Source of the DNA: CAWFKW01 sp963816535
GTDB taxonomy: Bacteria; Bacteroidota; Ignavibacteria; Tepidaquicellales; OLB5
Assembly: GCA_963816535.1 (NCBI GenBank)
Contig: CAWFKW010000008.1
Span: 182,942-246,941 of the forward strand
Length of the DNA stretch: 64,000 bases
Direction: 5' to 3'
Shown piece after piece: positions 34,459-41,398 of the stretch. Below the pieces are notes generated by a model. That model searched no databases, was not told where the DNA came from, and worked only from the letters and a program-made list of their open reading frames with translations. Position numbers and translations under genes: made by a program. Position 1 is the stretch's first letter. Every line of letters starts with the position of its first letter.

Positions 34459-36204
34459 TTATTTATCCAGCCAAGTATACCGTAAATTAACTCTGTTCAT
34501 GGGATCTAACGTAAACCCGCGTGAGTAAGGCTGTACCAGTTGATAATCCTCATCATAAAAAATGAACAGAACAGGCGCGTCGTTGACTGCAATTTGCTCT
34601 GCCTGTTCATACAGTTTGTTCCTCTCAGCAACATCTGTTGTGGCAATTGCTTTTTCGAACAGTTCGTCATACTTTGGGTTCTTGTACCTGAACGAATTTA
34701 TTGGGCTCTTATCCTTGGGGTTATCGGGAACGTTCTTACCATAAAAAAGATTCAGGAAATTCTCAGGATCTGGGTAGTCCGCTATCCAGCCCAACCTGAA
34801 GAAATCAGATCTTCCCGCATCTATATTATCCAAATGCTGGGCAAACTGAAGCAGCTGCAGCTTTACTGTCACTCCAATATCTTTGAGCATGTTCTGAATC
34901 GCTTCAGCCATCTGGGTATTTCTCCCGCCGCCCTCGTTGATATTCAAAGTAACCTCAGGGAAACCTTTTCCTCCCGGAAATCCTGCTTCCTCCATAAGTT
35001 TGCGCGCCTTATCAAGATCGTAGCTGTAGCCCTTTATGTTCCTTGCATTGTAGTTAGGCATCACCGGGGGAACTACTCCGTATACAGCCGGGTCAGACGC
35101 CGAACCGTTAAGCACATATTTGAGAATCCTGTTCCTGTCGATTGCATAATTAAATGCCTGTCTTACTCTGGGGTCGCTGAAGGTTTTGCTGGTTGTTAGA
35201 AAGCCGTAATACTGAATTGTGAGAGAGTTTTTTCTCTGAAGAATATATTTAGAATATTCCGGAGTGAGCTTCTTGTCTTCGGTTACAATCGACTGGAATA
35301 ACTCATTGGGAATTCTGTAGGCAGCATCTAAATTGCCATTCTTAAACTCAAGCAGCTGCTGAGAGAGGTCCTTAATGAAACGGAATTTAACTTTATCAAG
35401 ATATGGATATTGGTTTCCGAATTCATCTTTCTTCCAGTAATTCAGGTTACGGTGCATATTAATTTCCAAGTCAGGCGTCCAGTTGTCAAAAACAAACGGG
35501 CCTGTGCCTACCGGATTCTGGAAAAAGTCTTTGCCGTATTTCTCAACAGCTTCATGCGGGACAATATATGCAAATCCTAAACAGGTATAATAGATGAAAG
35601 GACCGAATGGTTTGGTTAGCTTCACCACAAACGTTGAATCGTCCTGCGCTATAAAGCCGCTCACACCTTTTATCTTCGGTTCGCGGTTTTCAGTCATAGC
35701 CTTGCTCACTTCTTCTCCGAACTCTTTGGCTCCAACCACGTAATTCCTGTAATAATCAAATCCCAGGCTTCCGGTTCTCTGGTCAAGAATCCTGTCATAA
35801 GAATATTTCACATCCGATGCGTTCATTTCCCTGCCTTTGCCGCCGGGGAAACACGCGTTATCCTGGAACATTACCCCCTTTCTCAGGTGAAAGGTGTAAG
35901 TCATTCCGTCAGGCGATATATCCCATCTCATCGCCAGCGATGGAATAATCTGGAGGTTTGTATCAAGGTCAATAAGCAGATCATATATTTGATTAGCAAC
36001 ATGGAAAGAAACAACGTCGTTGATTCCAACCGGGTCGAGGCTCCTGATGTTCTCGGTTTCATTTACTGTATACATCCCGCCGCCCTTAACGCCGCCTTTG
36101 AGATTTGTGAGGGTATCTGTAGTTTTCTTACCGCAGCTTGAAAAAACAAACAACATCGCAGCGGATAATATTGGAATAAAAATCTTTCTGAACATTGTAT
36201 TCAA
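34459..36204 (-). CDS. Peptide ABC transporter substrate-binding lipoprotein (DppA/OppA type)
   Basis: This 581-aa family 5 solute-binding protein has a lipobox (LFVFSSC, Cys near residue 24). Family motifs include YTFHLRKGVMFQDN, NPVGTGPFVFDNW, RQAFNYAIDRNRILKYVLNG and DYPDPENFLNLFYG. It captures oligopeptides for import. It leads a run DppA-NlpC/P60-DppB. The missing second permease and ATPases are presumably encoded elsewhere. Confidence 0.9.
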   Translation of the reverse strand: MNTMFRKIFIPILSAAMLFVFSSCGKKTTDTLTNLKGGVKGGGMYTVNETENIRSLDPVGINDVVSFHVANQIYDLLIDLDTNLQIIPSLAMRWDISPDGMTYTFHLRKGVMFQDNACFPGGKGREMNASDVKYSYDRILDQRTGSLGFDYYRNYVVGAKEFGEEVSKAMTENREPKIKGVSGFIAQDDSTFVVKLTKPFGPFIYYTCLGFAYIVPHEAVEKYGKDFFQNPVGTGPFVFDNWTPDLEINMHRNLNYWKKDEFGNQYPYLDKVKFRFIKDLSQQLLEFKNGNLDAAYRIPNELFQSIVTEDKKLTPEYSKYILQRKNSLTIQYYGFLTTSKTFSDPRVRQAFNYAIDRNRILKYVLNGSASDPAVYGVVPPVMPNYNARNIKGYSYDLDKARKLMEEAGFPGGKGFPEVTLNINEGGGRNTQMAEAIQNMLKDIGVTVKLQLLQFAQHLDNIDAGRSDFFRLGWIADYPDPENFLNLFYGKNVPDNPKDKSPINSFRYKNPKYDELFEKAIATTDVAERNKLYEQAEQIAVNDAPVLFIFYDEDYQLVQPYSRGFTLDPMNRVNLRYTWLDK

Positions 36205-36252
36205 ATTAATTCTTTAGTAATGCCGGAAAAACTAAAAGGCTGATCGGGAACG

Positions 36253-37119
36253 CTACCCCAAATAAGCTTTTAGCGCCTTACTCTTCGAGGCGTGCTTCAA
36301 TCTTCTGATGGCTTTTTCTTTGATCTGGCGGACTCTTTCGCGTGTTAGCTTGAATTTTTCGCCGATCTCTTCAAGAGTTAGCGGATTTTCCTGTTCTAAC
36401 CCGTAATATAATTTCAGAACGTCCCGTTCCCTCTGGCTCAAAGTGTTTAACGCTCTTTGTATCTCTATCTTCAGCGATTCATTTATAAGCTTGTAATCCG
36501 GAAGCGGCTGATTCTGGTTAGGCATTATGTCAACCAATCGGCTGTCTTCGCCATGAACAAACGGCGCGTCAATAGAAAGATGCCTGCCGGAAATTTTTAA
36601 TGTATCGGATACTTCATAAAGAGACATATCAAGCTGTTCGGCAAGCTCGTCAGCGCTCGGTTCTCTCTCGAATTCCTGCTCTAATGTGCTGTACGCTTTG
36701 CCGATCTTATTCAGAGCGCCAACGCGGTTAAGCGGAAGCCTGACAATTCTTGACTGCTCTGCCAGGGCCTGGAGAATAGACTGCCTTATCCACCAAACGG
36801 CATAAGAAATAAATTTGAATCCCCTTGTTTCATCAAACCTTTTAGCGGCTTTGATCAGTCCAAGGTTGCCTTCGTTTATAAGGTCGCCAAGGGAAAGCCC
36901 CTGGTTCTGGTATTGTTTCGCTACGCTGACAACAAATCTGAGGTTCGCTTTGGTAAGTTTCTCTAACGCTTTCTGTCTTTCTTTTTCATCGCCGTACTTG
37001 ATCTTTTTGGCAAGGTCAATTTCTTCCTCGACATCAAGCAATTCAACCTTTCCAATCTCCTGCAAATACTTGTCAATAGATTGCGATTCCCTATTTGTAA
37101 ATTGTTTTCCAATCTTCAT
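36253..37119 (-). CDS. rpoD: Primary RNA polymerase sigma factor, short Bacteroidota type
   Basis: This 288-aa sigma-70 factor has region 1.2 (SIDKYLQEIGKVELL), region 2 with the -10 recognition segment (RFDETRGFKFISYAVWWIRQSI), region 3 and region 4 with the -35 helix-turn-helix (LTLEEIGEKFKLTRERVRQIKEKAIRRL). It lacks the long N-terminal region 1.1 of proteobacterial RpoD, as in Bacteroidota primary sigma factors of the same size. It lies 59 bp behind rplW on the same strand, so it may be co-transcribed with ribosomal proteins. No separate promoter is clear in that gap. Confidence 0.92.
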   Translation of the reverse strand: MKIGKQFTNRESQSIDKYLQEIGKVELLDVEEEIDLAKKIKYGDEKERQKALEKLTKANLRFVVSVAKQYQNQGLSLGDLINEGNLGLIKAAKRFDETRGFKFISYAVWWIRQSILQALAEQSRIVRLPLNRVGALNKIGKAYSTLEQEFEREPSADELAEQLDMSLYEVSDTLKISGRHLSIDAPFVHGEDSRLVDIMPNQNQPLPDYKLINESLKIEIQRALNTLSQRERDVLKLYYGLEQENPLTLEEIGEKFKLTRERVRQIKEKAIRRLKHASKSKALKAYLG

Positions 37120-37178
37120 AGGTTGAATTCAGCTCCGTTTAAATTTAGAAAATTTTTATTAATGAGGAATGTACCTGT

Positions 37179-37475
37179 CTATGCGGTCTCAAACAAGTCA
37201 ATCTTACTTTCTTTAGTCAAAGTAACGATCGCTCTTTTTCTTTTTGCTTTGAAACCTTCAAAACGGCCGCGTTTGGTAAACTGCGCTTTACGTTTGCCGC
37301 CGGTTGTCAGCGTTCTAACGCTTGAAACCTTCACATTAAATTTCTTTTCGATAGCGTTTGAAATATCAACCTTGGAAGAATTTACGTCAACCTCAAAAGC
37401 ATACTGGTTTTTCTTCTCCTGCATAATGGTCATTTTCTCGGTTATGACAGGTTTTAATAATATTGTTCTCGGCAT
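37179..37475 (-). CDS. rplW: 50S ribosomal protein L23
   Basis: This 98-aa L23 starts MPRTILLKPVITEKMTIMQEKKNQYAFEV and has the conserved FNVKVSSVRTLTTGGKRKAQF loop. L23 is the main docking site for trigger factor and SRP at the tunnel exit. It follows rplD by 29 bp. Normally rplB comes next; here rpoD does. Confidence 0.96.
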   Translation of the reverse strand: MPRTILLKPVITEKMTIMQEKKNQYAFEVDVNSSKVDISNAIEKKFNVKVSSVRTLTTGGKRKAQFTKRGRFEGFKAKRKRAIVTLTKESKIDLFETA

Positions 37476-37504
37476 TTTGAAAGTTCAGTTTCTAATTTAT
37501 AAAA

Positions 37505-38134
37505 TTAATTCAGCAATGGCTTGCATAAAGCCTCAACAGCGCTTTTTTGTATCAGGATAACCTGGTTGTTGACCAGGTCATATGTAGCGGCATCGCCGGC
37601 GTTCAGAATGTTTATACGCGGAACATTTCTCCCTGACTTGAATACATTCTCATTGTGCGCCGGGGTAAGCATTAATACTTTTTTCCCCTCGAGATTGAGA
37701 TTTTTTAAGATCGAACAAAAATCTTTCGTCTTCGGTTTCTCAAAACCTATATCCTCAACCACCATTATCTCGCCCGCTTTTGCCTTCAGGCTCAGCGCGC
37801 TTTTCCTTGCATTTAACGCGGACTTCTTCGTCATCTTCAGCTTGTATAGCCTTGGCCTTGGGCCGTGTACTGTACCGCCATGCACCCAAACAGGTGAGCG
37901 GGTGGTGCCGGCTCTTGCCGTACCTCTTCCTTTTTGTCTCCACGGTTTTTTACCGCCGCCGCTCACTTCAGACCTCTCTTTTGTCTTATGCGTTCCCTGC
38001 CTTTGGTTAGACAGGTATGCCCTTACAGCCTGGTAAATTAAATGATGATTCGGCTCGACCTCAAATACGCTTGATGGAAGATCAACCTGATCGGCTGATT
38101 CTGTGCCGTCAATTTTATATACTTTTAATTGCAT
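37505..38134 (-). CDS. rplD: 50S ribosomal protein L4
   Basis: This 209-aa L4 has the tunnel-loop region QGTHKTKERSEVSGGGKKPWRQKGRGTARAGTTRSP (core GGGKKPWRQKGRGTAR). L4 often autoregulates the S10 operon. I could not identify an L4-binding leader. It follows rplC by two bases. Confidence 0.96.
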   Translation of the reverse strand: MQLKVYKIDGTESADQVDLPSSVFEVEPNHHLIYQAVRAYLSNQRQGTHKTKERSEVSGGGKKPWRQKGRGTARAGTTRSPVWVHGGTVHGPRPRLYKLKMTKKSALNARKSALSLKAKAGEIMVVEDIGFEKPKTKDFCSILKNLNLEGKKVLMLTPAHNENVFKSGRNVPRINILNAGDAATYDLVNNQVILIQKSAVEALCKPLLN

Positions 38135-38136
38135 GC

Positions 38137-38763
38137 CTATTTTATCTTATAAATTTCTACAATACCCGATATAGCGCCAGGGACGGCTCCCTTTATCAAA
38201 AGAAGATTTGAATCAGCGATAACCTTAACTATTTTCAGGTTCCTTACAGTTACCCGGTCTGAACCATCGCGGCCGGCCATCCTCTGACCTTTGAAAACTC
38301 TGGACGGATATGAACTCGCGCCTATTGAGCCCGGAGCTCTTAACCTGTCGCTTTGTCCGTGAGTTACCGAACCGCCGCCGAAGCCATGTCTCTTAACTAC
38401 TCCCTGGAATCCTTTTCCTTTAGTTACTCCGGTTACTTTAACAACGTCTCCTGCCGCAAAAAGATCTACGTTCAGCGCATCGCCGACTTTCAAGTCTTCA
38501 ACGCCGTCAAAATCGCGGATCTCTTTCTGGTGCTTCAAAAGTGGAACCTTATTCTTCTTGGCTTCCTTTACCTGAGGTTTCGAAACATGTTTCTCTTTTG
38601 CTTCGCCAAACCCAAGCCTCACAGCTGAATACCCGTCGTTTTCCTTCGTCCTTATTGCGGATATGTAGCACGGGCCCGCTTCAACAAGCGTGCATGAGAC
38701 ACTGCTTCCGTCTTCGGTAAAGACAGAAGTCATTCCTAATTTTTTTCCTATTAAACCCTTCAT
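38137..38763 (-). CDS. rplC: 50S ribosomal protein L3
   Basis: This 208-aa L3 starts MKGLIGKKLGMTSVFTEDG and has the central loop GKGFQGVVKRHGFGGGSVTHGQSDRLRAPGSIG (core GVVKRHGFGGG). It helps shape the peptidyl transferase centre. It lies between rpsJ and rplD, with a 2-bp gap to rplD. Confidence 0.97.
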   Translation of the reverse strand: MKGLIGKKLGMTSVFTEDGSSVSCTLVEAGPCYISAIRTKENDGYSAVRLGFGEAKEKHVSKPQVKEAKKNKVPLLKHQKEIRDFDGVEDLKVGDALNVDLFAAGDVVKVTGVTKGKGFQGVVKRHGFGGGSVTHGQSDRLRAPGSIGASSYPSRVFKGQRMAGRDGSDRVTVRNLKIVKVIADSNLLLIKGAVPGAISGIVEIYKIK

Positions 38764-38774
38764 TTAACGCTTTC

Positions 38775-39083
38775 TTATACTTTAATTTCAATATACACGC
38801 CGCCGGGAGGATCCAGCTTGGTCAGCGCATCGACGGTCTTCTTATTAGAGTTCAAAATATCGATAACTCTTTTATGGGACCTGATCTCAAACTGTTCCCT
38901 GGATTTCTTATCAACATGGGGCGATCTTAGAACAGTGTAAACCGATTTGCGTGTCGGAAGAGGTATCGGTCCTGATACGACTCCGCCGGTCGATTTAATT
39001 GTCTTAATTATCCTGTCGGTCCACTTATCGATAAGCCTGTGGTCATACGATTTAAGCTTAATTCTGATTCTCTGAGTAGCCAA
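38775..39083 (-). CDS. rpsJ: 30S ribosomal protein S10
   Basis: This 102-aa S10 has IRIKLKSYDHRLIDKWTDRI and GPIPLPTRKSVYTVLRSPHVDKKSREQFE (core GPIPLPT), diagnostic. The codon at the conserved N-terminus is TTG at 39081-39083, preceded by AAGGA five bases upstream, so rpsJ uses a TTG start. The terminator-like hairpin 39103-39135 lies just before it. Confidence 0.95.
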   Translation of the reverse strand: MATQRIRIKLKSYDHRLIDKWTDRIIKTIKSTGGVVSGPIPLPTRKSVYTVLRSPHVDKKSREQFEIRSHKRVIDILNSNKKTVDALTKLDPPGGVYIEIKV

Positions 39084-39098
39084 GTTATTCCTTACATT

Positions 39099-39135
39099 AA
39101 AAGGAGAACCTGCCCGGTAACAGGCAGGGGCTCCC
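39099..39135 (-). terminator. Terminator-like hairpin between tuf and rpsJ
   Basis: On the minus strand GGGAGcc-CCTGCC-TGTTACCG-GGCAGG-ttCTCC is followed by TTTT. The inner stem is 6 bp with a second outer stem, so it looks like an attenuator that partly stops transcription after tuf before rpsJ. The T run is short (four), so read-through is likely. tuf is usually needed at higher levels than single ribosomal proteins, which fits partial termination. Confidence 0.55.
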
Positions 39136-39143
39136 GTTTGTTT

Positions 39144-40382
39144 TTATTCAATAATTTTTGTAACAACGCCTGCGCCTACGGTCCTGCCGCCCTCGCGGAT
39201 AGCAAACCTGAGTCCTTCTTCCATAGCGATAGGCGATATCAAAACAACTTTAAGGTTATCAATGTTGTCGCCCGGCATTATCATCTGAACCCCTTCAGGT
39301 AATTCAATCACACCTGTAACGTCGGTTGTCCTGAAATAAAATTGCGGCCTGTAATTGCCGAAGAACGGCGTATGTCTTCCGCCCTCTTCTTTTGAAAGCA
39401 CATATACCTGGCAATTAAATACCTTGTGAGGAGTTATGGAACCGGTTTTAGCAAGGACCATACCTCTTTCAATCTCATTCTTATCAACGCCTCTCATAAG
39501 AACGCCGCAGTTATCGCCCGCGATGCCTTCATCAAGCTCTTTGTTGAACATTTCGATACCTGTCACGACGGTTTTCTTGTGCGCGCCAAGCCCAATAAGC
39601 TCAACTTCTTCGCCCATCTTCACTTTTCCTCTTTCAACTCTGCCTGTTGCAACTGTTCCGCGTCCTGTGATGCTGAACACGTCTTCAACCGACATTAAGA
39701 ACGGTTTATCCATAGCTCTTGTCGGCTCCGGAACGTAACTATCTACCGCATCCATGAGGTCATAAATACATTTCAATGCGGGATCGTCAGCCGTGGTGCC
39801 TTCTTTTAATCCGGCTTCCATCGCTTTGAGAGCGCTTCCTCTTATTATAGGAATTTCATCTCCCGGGAATTCATACGCGTTCAATATATCTCTTAATTCT
39901 GATTCTACAACTTCAAGCAGAAGCTCGGCATCTTCAGGAGTTTTTTCCTGCTCGTAAATCATATCTATTTTATTAAGGAAGACAACAATTCTTGGAACGC
40001 CAACCTGCCTGGCTAAAAGAATGTGCTCTTTTGTCTGAGGCATAGCTCCGTCGTTTGCGGCAACAACTAATATAGCGCCATCCATCTGAGCTGCGCCTGT
40101 GATCATATTCTTAATATAATCCGCGTGGCCCGGACAGTCAACGTGAGCATAATGCCTCTTATCGGTCTCATACTCTACGTGAGCGGTTGCGATCGTAATT
40201 CCCCTGGCTTTTTCTTCAGGAGCGTTATCAATCGAATCGAAAGCCCTGATCTTGCCTCCCTTACCTTTTTTGGCAAGAGCCATAGTGATAGCGGCGGTAA
40301 GCGTTGTTTTACCATGATCAACGTGACCAATCGTACCAATGTTCACATGCGGCTTACTTCTATCAAATTTTTCTTTAGCCAT
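39144..40382 (-). CDS. tuf: Elongation factor Tu
   Basis: This 412-aa EF-Tu has the G1 loop GHVDHGKT, DCPGHADY, NKIDM and the C-terminal domains with RTTDVTGVIELPEGV. It is slightly longer than usual (about 394-400) because of a short EQEKTPED insertion after NKIDM. AAGGAG lies 11 bases before the ATG. It delivers aminoacyl-tRNA to the ribosome. The gap to fusA is about 1 kb and holds tRNA-Ile, degenerate tRNA copies and a GIY-YIG gene. Confidence 0.97.
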   Translation of the reverse strand: MAKEKFDRSKPHVNIGTIGHVDHGKTTLTAAITMALAKKGKGGKIRAFDSIDNAPEEKARGITIATAHVEYETDKRHYAHVDCPGHADYIKNMITGAAQMDGAILVVAANDGAMPQTKEHILLARQVGVPRIVVFLNKIDMIYEQEKTPEDAELLLEVVESELRDILNAYEFPGDEIPIIRGSALKAMEAGLKEGTTADDPALKCIYDLMDAVDSYVPEPTRAMDKPFLMSVEDVFSITGRGTVATGRVERGKVKMGEEVELIGLGAHKKTVVTGIEMFNKELDEGIAGDNCGVLMRGVDKNEIERGMVLAKTGSITPHKVFNCQVYVLSKEEGGRHTPFFGNYRPQFYFRTTDVTGVIELPEGVQMIMPGDNIDNLKVVLISPIAMEEGLRFAIREGGRTVGAGVVTKIIE

Positions 40383-40489
40383 TTTGTATGTTTCTCCTTA
40401 TGATGTTATTATTTTTTAATTTAATCTTTTTTATTATTAACTAATATCTAAAAATACTTATATGCTCTGTTTTAAATCCACAATTTAGT

Positions 40490-40564
40490 GGGCCAGGGAG
40501 GAATTTATCCATCCACCTTCCCGCCTTCAGCGGGACCTTCTAACCGACTTAACTCCAATTAAGT
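40490..40564 (-). repeat. Degenerate tRNA-Ile-like copy A (anticodon arm replaced by hairpin)
   Basis: This unit of about 75 bp aligns with the neighbouring tRNA-Ile gene: it shares the acceptor GGGCCAG region and the D-arm remnant. In the place of the anticodon arm it has TCCCGCT-GAA-GGCGGGA. The T arm is damaged. It cannot encode a working tRNA. It is the first of three tandem units starting at 40490, 40565 and 40650. Confidence 0.75.
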
Positions 40565-40648
40565 GGGCCAGGGACCCCGAGGACTCGGGGGAACCTCCCA
40601 CCTTCCCGCCTTCGGCGGGACGCTCTAACCGACTTAACTCCAATTAAG
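40565..40648 (-). repeat. Degenerate tRNA-Ile-like copy B (hairpins in place of anticodon arm and in T loop)
   Basis: This unit of about 84 bp shares acceptor, D-arm (GTCGGTTAGAGCG) and T-arm (GGTGGGAGGTTC) sequence with the intact tRNA-Ile. The anticodon arm is replaced by TCCCGCC-GAA-GGCGGGA, of the same 17-nt length. A second hairpin (CCCCGAGTCCTCGGGG) interrupts the T loop. It is not a functional tRNA. Confidence 0.75.
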
Positions 40649-40722
40649 TGGGCCAGGGAGGAATCGAACCTCCCACCTCGTGCTTATAAGGCACGCGCTC
40701 TAACCGACTGAGCTACTGGCCC
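40649..40722 (-). tRNA. tRNA-Ile (anticodon UAU)
   Basis: A complete cloverleaf: acceptor GGGCCAG/CTGGCCC, D stem GCTC/GAGC, anticodon stem CGTGC/GCACG around loop CTTATAA, T arm GGAGG-TTCGATT-CCTCC, discriminator A. The anticodon is UAU, which reads AUA. Most bacteria instead use tRNA-Ile(CAU) modified by TilS. The sequence otherwise looks like the common tRNA-Ile(GAU) with U at position 34. No CCA is encoded. Confidence 0.9.
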
Positions 40723-40760
40723 AATGTAATGTTGCCAGTCAGTTGGAAAAAATTCTCTTT

Positions 40761-40923
40761 CGAACCTCCCGCCTTCCCGCCGTAGGCGGGACGCGTTTAC
40801 TGATTGAACTAATTAATTAGATTCAGTCAGTTGGAAAATTTCACAGAGCGCATTTAATGTGTCTGATGTTGACGAGGAATCCCATACCGGGATTGACCCT
40901 AATAAAACATATTTTAAAAGAAC
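40761..40923 (-). repeat. Direct repeat 1 flanking the GIY-YIG gene (tRNA-derived, copy C)
   Basis: A repeat of about 163 bp, near 94% identical by eye to 41174-41336. It starts with the tRNA T-arm remnant CGAACCTCCC and carries TCCCGCC-GTA-GGCGGGA in place of the anticodon arm, then a degenerate D arm. It ends with a stretch containing an AATCCC/GGGATT palindrome. The GIY-YIG stop codon abuts its end. Confidence 0.85.
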
Positions 40924-40927
40924 AAAT

Positions 40928-41167
40928 TTACTTCTTGAGAGATTCTAAAAATCTGCGAATCCCTCTTTTTTTAATCTTTAATTCAAGCCGAATTGCTTCG
41001 GTTTTTGTTTCAAACTCGAACGATCTTACCAATTTCCAGTCGTTACATTGTCCTGTGAATTTACTCTTATCCTTGCCATGTTCTTCCAGCCTGTTATTCA
41101 AATCAGATGTATGGCCTGCGTAATATTTATTGATCGATTCGCTGAACAGTATATAAGTGTAAAACAT
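40928..41167 (-). CDS. Small GIY-YIG nuclease domain protein
   Basis: The protein starts MFYTYILFSESINKYYAGHT (79 aa), giving the GIY-YIG core as YTYIL..KYYAGHT, then RLEEH and a conserved Glu in KTEAIRLELKIKKR. It is a single-domain nuclease-like protein related to the UvrC N-terminal domain. The frame opens at a GTG (41185) inside the flanking repeat. The ATG at 41165-41167 is preferred because GGGAGG, which is the T-arm remnant, lies about ten bases upstream. It lies between two 163-bp direct repeats in the fusA-tuf gap. Confidence 0.85.
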   Translation of the reverse strand: MFYTYILFSESINKYYAGHTSDLNNRLEEHGKDKSKFTGQCNDWKLVRSFEFETKTEAIRLELKIKKRGIRRFLESLKK

Positions 41168-41173
41168 AACATA

Positions 41174-41336
41174 CGAACCTCCCACCTTCCCGCCGAAGGC
41201 GGGACGCGTTTACTGATTGAACTAATTAATTAGATTCTATCAGTTGGAAAATTTCACAGAGCGCATCTAATGTGTCTGATTGTGACGAGGAATCCCTTTC
41301 CGGGATTGACCCTAAATAAAACTTATTTTAAAAGAA
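41174..41336 (-). repeat. Direct repeat 2 flanking the GIY-YIG gene (tRNA-derived, copy D)
   Basis: Second copy of the repeat of about 163 bp, with TCCCGCC-GAA-GGCGGGA (forward strand) at the anticodon-arm position. The first ten bases (T-arm remnant) provide the likely ribosome binding site of the GIY-YIG gene. Differences from copy 1 are scattered single bases. Confidence 0.85.
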
Positions 41337-41363
41337 CTAACTAATTTGTATCTTTATTTGTTT

Positions 41364-41398
41364 ATCTTGAATCTGATAATCTTGAATCTGATAATCTT
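41364..41398. repeat. Short tandem repeat before the fusA stop
   Basis: A 15-bp unit (ATCTTGAATCTGATA) is present 2.3 times, ending at the fusA stop codon. It is probably a replication-slippage product with no evident role. Confidence 0.7.

Noticed and set aside
40490..40648. Copies A and B as functional tRNA-Phe-like genes because the hairpin loop reads GAA
   Set aside because: Position 33 is C instead of T, the loop can pair with itself and the T arms are damaged.
40490..41336. CRISPR array
   Set aside because: Repeats are few, unequal, tRNA-derived and lack regular spacers; no cas genes are nearby. No CRISPR was seen anywhere in the window.
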